Assembly: GCA_964486145.1 (NCBI GenBank)
Contig: CAZAMT010000050.1
Span: forward strand, 1 to 18,246
Direction: 5' to 3'
DNA from: CAZAMT01 sp964486145
GTDB lineage: Bacteria; Bacteroidota; Bacteroidia; Bacteroidales; JAAAOM01
Length of the DNA stretch: 18,246 bases
The translations under genes and the position numbers were made by a program. Of this stretch, positions 8,448-15,787 are shown piece by piece. The notes under the pieces were generated by a model. It saw only the letters and a program-made list of their open reading frames with translations. It made no database searches and was not told the origin of the DNA. The first letter of the stretch is position 1, and every line of letters begins with the position of its first letter.

Positions 8448-9695
8448 ATGAGAAACTTAACCATCCTTATTATTCTAATTTGTAGTTTTTATTCATTTGG
8501 GAAACTGCATTCACAAACCTGGCAGGCCGATACCGAGCTGGTTGAAAAATTATCAGAATCACGTGATTTTAATTATCATGAAAGTAAGGTGCCCGATTAC
8601 ACGCTGCCTGATTTGTTCACTTCCATCGATGGGATACAGGTTGAAACCTCAACGCAGTGGGAAGCATTTCGAAGAGATGAGATTTTGAGTTTATTGCAAA
8701 TGCAATTATTTGGAAAAATGATCGGTCAACCCGATAGGGTAATTTTTGAATTGATTGAAAAGAAAGATACGTTGAAAGGCCGGGCATTTAAAAAGACAGT
8801 GGACATTACATTTATCAGGGAAACTGAATCACTGGTGTTGAAACTGTGGATTTTTGTTCCCAAGAATATTCCCAAACCAGCGCCTGTTTATTTACTTGCA
8901 AACAACAGGGGTGATGCAGGCTTGTTCCCGATTGAACAGGTGAAGGCAGGATTTTGGCCTGTAGAAAAGATTTTGAAAAGAGGATATATAGCGGCTTGTT
9001 ATAATGTAAAAGACATAGATCCTGATTCAAATGACAACCTTGGTTTTGACAATGGTATTCACGGTATGATAGAACCAGCAGGTCAAAGACCGGAATATGC
9101 ATGGGGAACTCTGGCTGGTTGGGCCTATGGAGCAAGAACTGTGATGGATTACTTTGAAACCGATTCGGATATTGATTCAGAAAAAGTCGGATTGGTTGGT
9201 CATTCAAGAGGCGGTAAAACGGCACTTTGGGCCGGAGCAACTGACAAACGATTTTCCATTATTGTTTCAAATATGAGCGGTTGTGGAGGTGCTGCACTCA
9301 GCAGAAGGGAATACGGTGAAACAGTAAAACAGATAAATACCCGTTTTCCGCATTGGTTCGCAAAAAACTTTCATGCTTACAATGGCAAAGAAGAAGATTT
9401 GCCGTTTGACCAACATATGTTGCTTGCAATGATTGCTCCAAGGGGATTGTATGTTTCGAGCGCTGATAAAGATTTATGGGCTGATCCGAAGGGTGAATTT
9501 CTTTCTTTAAAACAAGCGGAGAAGGTTTATCATCTTTATGGTATCAACGGAATTCAACGTGAAACCATACCGCCACTCGATACACCGGTAATGGGCGAAC
9601 AAACCGGTTACCACGTTCGAACCGGAAAGCATAATCTAACCCCTTACGACTGGGAACAATTTTTGAACTTTGCGGATCAGGTATTTGAAAAATAG
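8448..9695 (+). CDS. Secreted CE15-like glucuronoyl esterase family protein
   Basis: Predicted exported alpha/beta hydrolase of the carbohydrate esterase family 15 type. Characterised members cleave ester bonds between glucuronic acid side chains of xylan and lignin alcohols; bacterial homologues are often labelled acetylxylan esterase. Residues 1-22 are a signal peptide ending near HSQ. The nucleophile motif is GHSRGGK (251-257) with S253, followed by the family segment SNMSGCGGAALSRR. The catalytic His is H395 in GKHNLTPYDW. The acid is either the Glu of RREYGET or the Asp in the DLWADP region, since CE15 enzymes vary here. The 415 residues fit a single-domain enzyme with no carbohydrate-binding module. 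I chose the ATG at 8448, which gives a clean signal peptide; the in-frame TTG at 8412 would add twelve residues before it. No other polysaccharide-degrading genes surround it. Confidence 0.82.
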   Translation: MRNLTILIILICSFYSFGKLHSQTWQADTELVEKLSESRDFNYHESKVPDYTLPDLFTSIDGIQVETSTQWEAFRRDEILSLLQMQLFGKMIGQPDRVIFELIEKKDTLKGRAFKKTVDITFIRETESLVLKLWIFVPKNIPKPAPVYLLANNRGDAGLFPIEQVKAGFWPVEKILKRGYIAACYNVKDIDPDSNDNLGFDNGIHGMIEPAGQRPEYAWGTLAGWAYGARTVMDYFETDSDIDSEKVGLVGHSRGGKTALWAGATDKRFSIIVSNMSGCGGAALSRREYGETVKQINTRFPHWFAKNFHAYNGKEEDLPFDQHMLLAMIAPRGLYVSSADKDLWADPKGEFLSLKQAEKVYHLYGINGIQRETIPPLDTPVMGEQTGYHVRTGKHNLTPYDWEQFLNFADQVFEK

Positions 9696-9704
9696 TCGGA
9701 GACA

Positions 9705-9725
9705 GGAATAATTCTTGAATTATCC
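9705..9725. terminator. Weak hairpin between convergent genes
   Basis: ATAATTC (9708-9714) and GAATTAT (9717-9723) form a 7-bp stem flanked by GG and CC. It sits in the 33-base gap between the convergent CE15-like gene and the polyferredoxin gene. There is no good T-run on either side, so a bidirectional terminator is only a guess. Confidence 0.3.
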
Positions 9726-9728
9726 GGG

Positions 9729-11336
9729 TTAAAACGGAAAATCCTCTTCCGGATCCGTATCTTCAAGTTTTTCTGATTTTGGTTCTTCGGCTACAAGATG
9801 TTCTGAATTACCATCAACGTAAATAGCACGGTACGGTCGGGTAGGGCAGGCGTATTCACAGGCTCCACATCCCACGCAGATATCCGGATCAATTTCAGGA
9901 ATCGTTAATGCTCCTTCGTAAGGAACCATATATACTGCCTGCGTTGGACAGTGTTCGGAGCAGGAACCGCAGGCTGTTTTTTCAGTGTGTACAACACAAT
10001 TATCAATTTCAAAATGAACCTTGCCAATTTGAAGCGTTTTCTTTTCCTCGTCGGAAACAGGTAGAAGTGCACCCGTTGGACAAATATCAGTGCAAACAGT
10101 ACATTCAAAATTACAATAATTTGTATGGTAATCCATGTGTGGTTGCATCATACCAGTAAATCCATATTGCAAAAATGATGGCTGTAAAACACCTGTTGGA
10201 CAAGCACTTACACATAAATGACAGGCAGTGCAGTTATCTTTCATTTGCTGAATGCTCTGCGAACCCGGAGGAGAAACCGGGTAGTTTTTTTCATTTGGAA
10301 TAGTCGTGGGATTTTTTACGACAACATTTTCTTTTGAATAAACCTTTCTTGAATTCAATGTCAGGCCTGCAGCAATGTACGCTAAAGTAATAGCAATGAA
10401 TGTTCGCTTACCGGTATCAGTAGTAGATTCATTTGTCTTCACGGTTGAAAACTGAACAGGTTTCGTCGTTTTTATACCGGAAGAAAGCTGGTAAGAGATT
10501 CCAAAGGTTGGACATACCTGGAGACAATTATAACAATCAACGCAACGACTGTAATCAACAAATTTATTTTTGATATCAATACAACTTGATTTACATACTA
10601 CTGCGCACTTGCCGCAATTGATGCAGGAATCTTCATTGAACTTGATTTTATAGACAGAAAATTTTGATAAAACCCCAAGTAATGTGCCAACCGGACACAG
10701 GGTATTGCAGTAAATTCGTCCATTTTTAGCAGACATAACAACAACTGTTCCGAGCAATAACACCGGGAATGCGAGGGCCGAAAGTTTGAACCATTCAATA
10801 TCAACTGGGTAGAGAAAATAAATGTCAAATTTTTCCAGTCCTTTTGCTATTAGGTTATTAAAACCAATAAATATGGGTTTGAATATACCGGTAACAATTC
10901 TACCATAATTACTATAAGGATCAAGCAGATTTACAATAAATATGGTACCAAAGAGGAAGCTAACAATGGTGAGAGCCAGTAAACTGTACCGCAATATATT
11001 GTACGGCTGACCGAATGTATATTTTTTCTTTTTTTTGCTCTTAAACTTGCGAGCGATTCTTGAAACAATATCCTGAAATATGCCCAGCGGACAAATAGTG
11101 GAACAATAGACCCGCCCGGTAAGCATGGTTAGTGCAATGACAATAAGAAAACCCGCGACCGAAAGGCTAATTACGTTGATAAACTTGATGACAGAAGGTA
11201 TAAACTGTAGATACAATACGGCGTTGAAATATTCTTTGCTGAGAATTCCTCTAAAGTCAAGGAATGCTATCGTAACAGTCAATAAAAATAAAATGGATAT
11301 AACAACTCTGAGAAATTTCAGGTGCTTTTGTTTCAT
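9729..11336 (-). CDS. Membrane polyferredoxin, NapH-NapG-like fusion with six 4Fe-4S clusters
   Basis: Predicted inner-membrane electron-transfer protein. The N-terminal half looks like NapH: four membrane segments (about 9-28, 48-72, 113-137, 186-203), two CX3CP motifs (C78/C82 and C210/C214), and two cytoplasmic 4Fe-4S motifs (C238/241/244/248 and C265/268/271/275). A fifth hydrophobic segment (about 312-326) would carry the chain back across the membrane. The C-terminal half looks like NapG/MauM with four clusters: C369/372/375/379, C408/412/415/419, C447/456/459/463 and C487/490/493/497. NapG and NapH are separate proteins in the E. coli quinol-oxidising system; here they seem joined. By analogy it could move electrons from quinol to a periplasmic acceptor, or the reverse. 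The acidic tail has no known role. It follows the DUF362 gene by 88 bases on the same strand, so the two are probably one operon. No NapA, NapB or other reductase is in the window. Confidence 0.85.
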   Translation of the reverse strand: MKQKHLKFLRVVISILFLLTVTIAFLDFRGILSKEYFNAVLYLQFIPSVIKFINVISLSVAGFLIVIALTMLTGRVYCSTICPLGIFQDIVSRIARKFKSKKKKKYTFGQPYNILRYSLLALTIVSFLFGTIFIVNLLDPYSNYGRIVTGIFKPIFIGFNNLIAKGLEKFDIYFLYPVDIEWFKLSALAFPVLLLGTVVVMSAKNGRIYCNTLCPVGTLLGVLSKFSVYKIKFNEDSCINCGKCAVVCKSSCIDIKNKFVDYSRCVDCYNCLQVCPTFGISYQLSSGIKTTKPVQFSTVKTNESTTDTGKRTFIAITLAYIAAGLTLNSRKVYSKENVVVKNPTTIPNEKNYPVSPPGSQSIQQMKDNCTACHLCVSACPTGVLQPSFLQYGFTGMMQPHMDYHTNYCNFECTVCTDICPTGALLPVSDEEKKTLQIGKVHFEIDNCVVHTEKTACGSCSEHCPTQAVYMVPYEGALTIPEIDPDICVGCGACEYACPTRPYRAIYVDGNSEHLVAEEPKSEKLEDTDPEEDFPF

Positions 11337-11424
11337 ATCAATAACAGGTGGTTTAATTATACATTATTACAATAACTCACCAAATTAGTATAAAAAGATA
11401 AATCCGGAAAATGGTTTCCAGAAA

Positions 11425-12351
11425 TTATATCTTTATCCGGTCAATTTTTAATGATTCCAGATTTGTTGTACCCAAACCTAACGATTCAGCTTTTGTAATG
11501 TATGGCACCTGGTTTATATCAAGCCCGAAAAGTTTTGTAGCTGCGGTATCAACAGCAACGATATCTGTTGAAAGGAGCAATGAATGCATCATTACAACAT
11601 CGTTTACAGAAACACCCCTCGGACCGTTTCTTTTTAAAACCCTGTATGCGTCAACCACATTTAAATCAGGTTTTTTAAAAGTAGGAAAATCAGCAATGCA
11701 TTGGTGCAGGTCATTCGAATGCCAGTACCTTCGATCCCAAACGATTCCCATAAGGTTTTTCATGGCAATGGTAAGTTTTGCACCTCCATGACTTTTTAGC
11801 ACAGGAACATTGATGAATACATCGGAATCCAAAATTAATTCATGTACTTCGGCATTATGAAGACTTTTTCCTCCCGGAACGGAAACTTCCTGATAATGAC
11901 TTTTAGTTTTACCCGTAACCATTTTTCCGCCGGCATCTTTCACAGCGTTTTCAATACCGCTGTTCCTGTAACACTTGGTCCATTCATTGCAGGTATTATC
12001 AAACACGTAAACTTCTTTTGCACCAACCTTCAGACAATGCTCAATAATACGCTTAATAAGCTGGGGATTTGTATTTGCGGCCCTTTCTGGTGGCGCATCC
12101 CAGCCAATATTTGGTTTTACAACTACCGTTTGATTTTTTTGAACGAATTTTGACATACCGCCCATGGATGCGATTGCCTTATCAAACATATCAGCAGGAG
12201 ATCCTCCCCGTACTGCTACCAGATCATAAGGTAAGCCAGCCGAACCTGTCATTTGAGAACCGAACAGACTACCAACATTACCTACAGATAATGCCGCCCC
12301 GGTTAATATTCCTGCATTTACTGATTTTAATAAGAAATCTCTACGTTTCAT
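11425..12351 (-). CDS. Tat-exported DUF362 domain protein
   Basis: DUF362 protein of unknown biochemical function. The N-terminus is a twin-arginine signal (MKRRDFLLKS, then a hydrophobic stretch to about residue 27), so the protein is probably exported folded, possibly with a cofactor. The domain is recognised from VVKPNIGW, NTNPQLIKRIIEHC, VFINVPVLKSHGGAKLTIAMKNLMGIV and the C-terminal STDIVAVDTAATKLFGL. In many genomes this domain is fused or adjacent to ferredoxins, and here the polyferredoxin gene follows on the same strand, which supports a shared redox role. It has a few cysteines but no ferredoxin motif of its own. I chose the ATG at 12351 because it starts the Tat signal directly; the in-frame TTG at 12375 would add eight residues. 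The product has 308 residues. A role in the periplasm is inferred from the signal and from the neighbour. Confidence 0.85.
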   Translation of the reverse strand: MKRRDFLLKSVNAGILTGAALSVGNVGSLFGSQMTGSAGLPYDLVAVRGGSPADMFDKAIASMGGMSKFVQKNQTVVVKPNIGWDAPPERAANTNPQLIKRIIEHCLKVGAKEVYVFDNTCNEWTKCYRNSGIENAVKDAGGKMVTGKTKSHYQEVSVPGGKSLHNAEVHELILDSDVFINVPVLKSHGGAKLTIAMKNLMGIVWDRRYWHSNDLHQCIADFPTFKKPDLNVVDAYRVLKRNGPRGVSVNDVVMMHSLLLSTDIVAVDTAATKLFGLDINQVPYITKAESLGLGTTNLESLKIDRIKI

Positions 12352-12591
12352 ATCGTGTAACGATTTTAAATTCAACTCAATAAAACAAAGGGGAAAGTTA
12401 CTTCAAAATTCATGCAAGTGGAAGTTTTAGAGCTGAAATCCATTAAATTTAGAATGATAATAAACAATCTACGTATGAAAATATGTAAATATGTAAAAAT
12501 TGATTTTTAATATACAATAACAAATTGATTAGATTTACTTTTATCAGGCATTTTTTTAGGCTAAATCATGATTTTTATCAATTATATTTTC
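12352..12591. other. AT-rich intergenic region between DUF362 gene and the attenuator
   Basis: The divergent gap between the DUF362 gene and pheA is 420 bases; its right part is the attenuator described separately. In these 240 bases I see only AT-rich DNA with a short near-repeat (ATATGTAAATATGTAAAAAT around 12480-12500). It must contain the promoter for the minus-strand DUF362/polyferredoxin pair, but I find no confident consensus match. No ORF of note and no tRNA-like fold is apparent. Confidence 0.5.
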
Positions 12592-12599
12592 TACTTTTG
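12592..12599 (+). promoter_or_regulatory. Candidate -7 promoter element of the aromatic operon (TACTTTTG)
   Basis: TACTTTTG fits the Bacteroidota -7 consensus TAnnTTTG exactly. Transcription would start near 12604-12606, leaving fewer than 20 bases before the leader ATG at 12623. A good -33 TTTG is not seen at 19-23 bases upstream; the area is T-rich. The position relative to the leader peptide supports the call. Confidence 0.55.
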
Positions 12600-12622
12600 T
12601 TTCGTAAATAAGATTTGGAATA

Positions 12623-12688
12623 ATGAATGCATCCGTAAACAATACTTTCTTTTACTTCTTTTTCTACTTTACCATGCAAATAGAGTAG
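12623..12688 (+). CDS. Phe/Tyr-rich leader peptide of the aromatic operon attenuator
   Basis: A 21-codon ORF with an ATG at 12623 and TAG at 12686-12688. Codons 9-16 (12647-12670) encode FFYFFFYF, eight aromatic residues in a row (six Phe, two Tyr). The rest of the peptide is ordinary (starts MNASVNNT, ends TMQIE). There is no Trp codon. It lies directly upstream of pheA and of an intrinsic terminator, the classic position of an amino acid sensing leader peptide: ribosomes short of Phe-tRNA or Tyr-tRNA would stall in this run. An in-frame stop at 12605-12607 precedes the ATG, so the ORF cannot start further upstream. No Shine-Dalgarno is visible, but the AT-rich start region is normal for Bacteroidota. 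The peptide itself probably has no function apart from its translation. Confidence 0.85.
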   Translation: MNASVNNTFFYFFFYFTMQIE

Positions 12689-12739
12689 TTGGGATAGTAT
12701 TGTAAAAACATAAAACAACTGAACGAAAGTCCCAATTAC
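12664..12739 (+). promoter_or_regulatory. Alternative RNA folds (strands 1:2 and antiterminator 2:3) of the attenuator
   Basis: Antiterminator: GTAGTTGGGAT (12685-12695) can pair with GTCCCAATTAC (12729-12739) over 11 consecutive bases including two G-U pairs; this takes up the left arm and most of the loop of the terminator. Competing hairpin: CTACTTT (12664-12670, the last aromatic codons) can pair with AGAGTAG (12682-12688, up to the stop codon) over 7 bp with one G-U. A ribosome stalled in the aromatic run leaves 12685-12695 free, so the antiterminator forms and transcription goes on. A ribosome that reaches the stop codon covers that segment, so the terminator forms. Without translation the 1:2 hairpin would also favour termination. 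The pairings are read directly from the sequence; the mechanism is inferred from known leader-peptide attenuators. Confidence 0.75.
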
Positions 12740-12757
12740 GATTGGGACTTTTTTTTT
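12727..12757 (+). terminator. Intrinsic terminator (attenuator) upstream of pheA
   Basis: AAGTCCCAAT (12727-12736) and ATTGGGACTT (12741-12750) form a perfect 10-bp stem with a TACG loop, a UNCG-type tetraloop sequence, followed by nine T (12749-12757, the first two also counted in the stem). It ends 14 bases before the pheA start codon and after the leader ORF, so it would stop transcription before the operon unless antitermination occurs. Confidence 0.92.
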
Positions 12758-12771
12758 AATGGAATTTAAAC

Positions 12772-13635
12772 ATGGAAAACACGAAACAAGCAATTAAAAA
12801 AATCGCAATTCAAGGAGGTTATGGAGCTTTTCATGAGATTGCAACTTTACATTACTTTGAAAATGAGGAAATTGAAATTGTACCCCGCAATACATTTAAA
12901 GACTTGTTTCGTTCGCTGGATGAAAACCATGTAGATTATGGAATAACAGCTATTGAAAACTCCCTTGCAGGAAGCATTCTTCCTAATTACGGGTTAATAC
13001 TTGAATCTTCCATGGAAATTGTCGGGGAGATATATCTTCGGATTGAATTAAACCTTGTAGCGCTGCGGGGACAAAAGATTGAAGAACTGAATGAGGTTTT
13101 TTCTCATCCCATGGCTATTCTGCAATGCCAGAAGTTTTTTGAACGTTACCCAAACATCAGGCTTATTGACAGCAATGATACGGCACTCAGTGCGAAAAAA
13201 ATCAAGGAAGAGAATCTTACGGGAATTGGTGCTATTGCCAGCCATTTGGCAGCTAAAAAATATGGTCTTGATATCCTTGCTTCGGGAATAGAAACCAATA
13301 AAACAAATTATACCCGTTTTTTAATCCTCGGTGAAAAAAACGGGGATAACCACCCAAGCGTTGTAAATAAAGCCTCCCTTCATTTCACGGTATCTCATAA
13401 ATTTGGAAGCCTTGCAAAAGTGCTCATCACGTTTTCATTTTACAACATTAACCTGTCGAAAATTCAATCGATGCCCATTGTTGGTAAAGAGTGGGAATAT
13501 CAGTTTTATGCTGATGTTGAGTTTGATGATTACGAGGTTTATAAACAATCACTGGTAGCTGTAAAGCCATTTACCGGTGAACTGAATATTTTAGGAGAAT
13601 ATAAAAAAGGAAAATCAATAATTGAAAAATCATGA
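12772..13635 (+). CDS. pheA: Prephenate dehydratase with C-terminal ACT domain
   Basis: Converts prephenate to phenylpyruvate, the committed step to phenylalanine, in the cytoplasm. Residues about 9-190 form the periplasmic-binding-protein-like catalytic domain: GGYGAFHE near the start, the ENS signature at 62-64 (AIENSLAGS), SHPMAILQC at 111-119 and the catalytic TRF motif at 181-183. Residues about 203-275 form an ACT domain, the usual site for feedback by phenylalanine. Its ligand-binding ESRP motif is not conserved; the matching segment reads KIQSMP (230-235), as I recall for other Bacteroidota PheA proteins, so Phe feedback through this site may be altered. It is a stand-alone dehydratase without the chorismate mutase of E. 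coli PheA. It is the first gene of the operon, after the attenuator, and its stop overlaps the next ATG (ATGA). The ATG at 12772 lies 14 bases after the terminator T-run. Confidence 0.95.
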   Translation: MENTKQAIKKIAIQGGYGAFHEIATLHYFENEEIEIVPRNTFKDLFRSLDENHVDYGITAIENSLAGSILPNYGLILESSMEIVGEIYLRIELNLVALRGQKIEELNEVFSHPMAILQCQKFFERYPNIRLIDSNDTALSAKKIKEENLTGIGAIASHLAAKKYGLDILASGIETNKTNYTRFLILGEKNGDNHPSVVNKASLHFTVSHKFGSLAKVLITFSFYNINLSKIQSMPIVGKEWEYQFYADVEFDDYEVYKQSLVAVKPFTGELNILGEYKKGKSIIEKS

Positions 13636-14762
13636 GTGTACATTTAGAATTGGAACCATTCACTTTTCCCGAAGTTTCTGACAAACGTCCTATTGTTATG
13701 GCAGGTCCATGCAGCGCCGAAACCGAAGAACAGGTGCTCAGTACTGCAAAAGAATTATCAGAATTTGGAATTCGTATTTTCCGGGCAGGCATTTGGAAAC
13801 CCCGAACCCGTCCAAGTGCATTTGAAGGTGTTGGCAGAGAAGGATTACCCTGGCTAAAGAAAGTAAAGGAGCAATATGGTATGCTTACAGCAGTTGAAGT
13901 TGCTAATGTTAAGCATGTTTACGAATCATTAAAAGCAGGTATAGATATTTTATGGATCGGTGCCCGTACATCGGCAAATCCTTTTGCTGTCCAGGAAATT
14001 GCCGATTCTTTGCGTGGAGTGGAAATTCCGGTAATGGTCAAAAACCCGATTAACCCTGATATTGAATTGTGGATTGGTGCTCTTGAACGACTGAATCATG
14101 CAGGAATAAAAAAGCTGGCAGCCATCCACCGCGGATTTTCAGTTTATACCAAATCACTTTACCGAAACAATCCGCAATGGCAGGTACCTATTGAATTGCG
14201 CAGGCGCATCCCCGAATTACCCATTATTACAGATCCCAGCCATATTTGTGGAAGTAGAGATTTACTGTTTGAAATATCTCAGAAAGCCCTGGATCTTAGT
14301 TTCGATGGTTTGATCATCGAATCTCATATTAATCCGGATAAAGCACTGAGCGATGCCAAGCAACAGTTAAAACCCTGTGCATTGAACGAACTTATAGAGA
14401 ATCTCATTTTGCGTAAGTCAGATATTGAAAATACCATGCTCATGACGTCCATTGAGGAATTGAGAAATGAAATTGACAAATACGATGATAAAATTCTGGA
14501 TATATTTGAGCTAAGGATGAAAGTAGCTGAAAAAATTGGTGAATACAAAAAGAAAAACAGCATCACCATCCTACAATCCACCAGGTGGGATGAACTCTTA
14601 CACAAGAGAATTGAATCAGCCGCTAAGAAAGGACTGAGCGAGGAGTTCATTATCAAGGTTTTCAGGGCCATTCACCAGGAATCCATCAATGTACAAACAC
14701 GCGTTATGAATGCCATAAGGATGGATGAGGAAAAATCAGCAGTAAAAGAAGATCAGAAATGA
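13632..14762 (+). CDS. aroF: Bifunctional DAHP synthase (KDO8P-synthase-like) / chorismate mutase
   Basis: Fusion of two enzymes at opposite ends of the common pathway. Residues about 15-262 are a type I-beta DAHP synthase, which condenses phosphoenolpyruvate and erythrose 4-phosphate: MAGPCSAE, KPRTRPSAFEG, IHRGFS, TDPSHICGSRDL and LSDAKQQL are present. The metal ligands by comparison with the Thermotoga enzyme are C27, H204, E230 and D241. Residues about 272-360 are an AroQ-type chorismate mutase (chorismate to prephenate), with R278, R295, K306, R318, S351 and Q355 matching active-site residues of the E. coli mutase by hand alignment. The position of E. coli Glu52 seems to be W319. In related fusions the mutase domain gives feedback by prephenate. 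The product supplies PheA and TyrA encoded in the same operon. It overlaps pheA and aroB by four bases on each side. Confidence 0.95.
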   Translation: MSVHLELEPFTFPEVSDKRPIVMAGPCSAETEEQVLSTAKELSEFGIRIFRAGIWKPRTRPSAFEGVGREGLPWLKKVKEQYGMLTAVEVANVKHVYESLKAGIDILWIGARTSANPFAVQEIADSLRGVEIPVMVKNPINPDIELWIGALERLNHAGIKKLAAIHRGFSVYTKSLYRNNPQWQVPIELRRRIPELPIITDPSHICGSRDLLFEISQKALDLSFDGLIIESHINPDKALSDAKQQLKPCALNELIENLILRKSDIENTMLMTSIEELRNEIDKYDDKILDIFELRMKVAEKIGEYKKKNSITILQSTRWDELLHKRIESAAKKGLSEEFIIKVFRAIHQESINVQTRVMNAIRMDEEKSAVKEDQK

Positions 14763-15787
14763 AAACCATTGAAATAAAAACCTTCAATACCCTTTCAAAA
14801 ATAATGATAGGTGAGAGCCTGTCCAATCTTAAAAATTACATTCCTGCCAAAAATGTAGTCATTATTACCGATGGTCACCTATTGGAACATTATCATCATC
14901 ATTTTTCTGAATTTCCTGTTGTAGAGATTGGCTTCGGTGAAAAAAACAAAACTATGGCTACAATGGAAAGAATATTCAGTAAATTCATTGAATATGAAGT
15001 TGACCGATCCTGGTTTGTGGTTGGGATTGGCGGGGGTATTGTTTGCGATGTGGCAGGATTTGCAGCATCTGTTTATATGCGCGGACTGCGTTTTGGATTT
15101 GTTTCAAGCACATTGCTTTCACAGGTTGATGCAAGTGTTGGAGGTAAGAATGGTGTTAATTTCCAAGGATATAAAAATATGGTTGGTGTATTTAATCAAC
15201 CTGAATTTGTGATTTGTGACCCTGAAATGCTATCAACTCTGGATAAGAAAGAGTTTGTGGCCGGTTTTGCTGAAATAATCAAAGCAGGAGCTATTCGCAA
15301 GCCTGAACTGTTTAATTACCTCGAAAAAAATGTTGAATCGGCATTGAAAATTTCCTCCAATGTTATAGAAGAGATCGTTTATCAATCGGTTTTGATGAAA
15401 GCCGAAGTAGTTCAAAATGATGAGAGAGAAAAAGGTGAGCGAAGAATTCTTAATTTTGGACATACATTTGCCCATTCCCTGGAAAAAATTGGTTCCATGT
15501 TGCATGGTGAGGCGGTAAGTCTGGGGATGGTATTGGCTTCAAAACTTTCATTAAAGTTGGGTAAGCTTGCACCGCAAGATGTTCGTCGGATAGAGGATTT
15601 ACTAATAAAAACAGGTTTACCAGTAGATTGTAATTTTGATATGAAGCAGGTTATTGAAGCTATGAAAAAGGATAAAAAGCGTGAAGGTGATCACATGAAC
15701 CTTGTATTATTAAATAAAATTGGTGAAGCCGTTATTTACAAAACCAATATGAACCAACTGGAGGAACTTGTTTATGATCTGTGTTAG
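14759..15787 (+). CDS. aroB: 3-dehydroquinate synthase
   Basis: Second enzyme of the shikimate pathway; turns DAHP into 3-dehydroquinate with NAD and a divalent metal. The nucleotide-binding region is GIGGGIVCDVAGFAA (89-103), followed by the family block STLLSQVDASVGGKNGVN (117-134) and NMVGVFNQP. The three metal ligands are E172 (GFAEIIKAG), H235 (NFGHTFAHS) and H249 (LHGEAVSLG). The length of 342 residues is slightly below the usual 350-360 but all catalytic blocks are present. The ATG overlaps the stop of the upstream gene as ATGA, a sign of translational coupling. It directly uses the product of the upstream DAHP synthase. Confidence 0.97.
   Translation: MKTIEIKTFNTLSKIMIGESLSNLKNYIPAKNVVIITDGHLLEHYHHHFSEFPVVEIGFGEKNKTMATMERIFSKFIEYEVDRSWFVVGIGGGIVCDVAGFAASVYMRGLRFGFVSSTLLSQVDASVGGKNGVNFQGYKNMVGVFNQPEFVICDPEMLSTLDKKEFVAGFAEIIKAGAIRKPELFNYLEKNVESALKISSNVIEEIVYQSVLMKAEVVQNDEREKGERRILNFGHTFAHSLEKIGSMLHGEAVSLGMVLASKLSLKLGKLAPQDVRRIEDLLIKTGLPVDCNFDMKQVIEAMKKDKKREGDHMNLVLLNKIGEAVIYKTNMNQLEELVYDLC

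Noticed and set aside
9729..11336. CcoG or NosR identity for the polyferredoxin
   Set aside because: It lacks the FMN-binding part of NosR and has four extra C-terminal NapG-like clusters not found in CcoG; the NapH-NapG fusion reading fits all cysteine motifs.
11405..11419. Hairpin GGAAA-atgg-TTTCC just after the DUF362 stop on the minus strand
   Set aside because: Only a 5-bp AT-leaning stem; too weak to call a terminator, and the downstream polyferredoxin gene is likely in the same operon.
12605..12771. T-box or metabolite riboswitch in the pheA leader
   Set aside because: No T-box AGGGUGGNACCGCG-like core or other known aptamer signature is seen; the short leader with an aromatic peptide and competing hairpins is explained by ribosome-mediated attenuation.
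12578..12793. 71-codon minus-strand open frame across the attenuator
   Set aside because: It is the antisense reading of the leader peptide, the terminator and the first codons of pheA; the plus-strand elements explain the sequence better.
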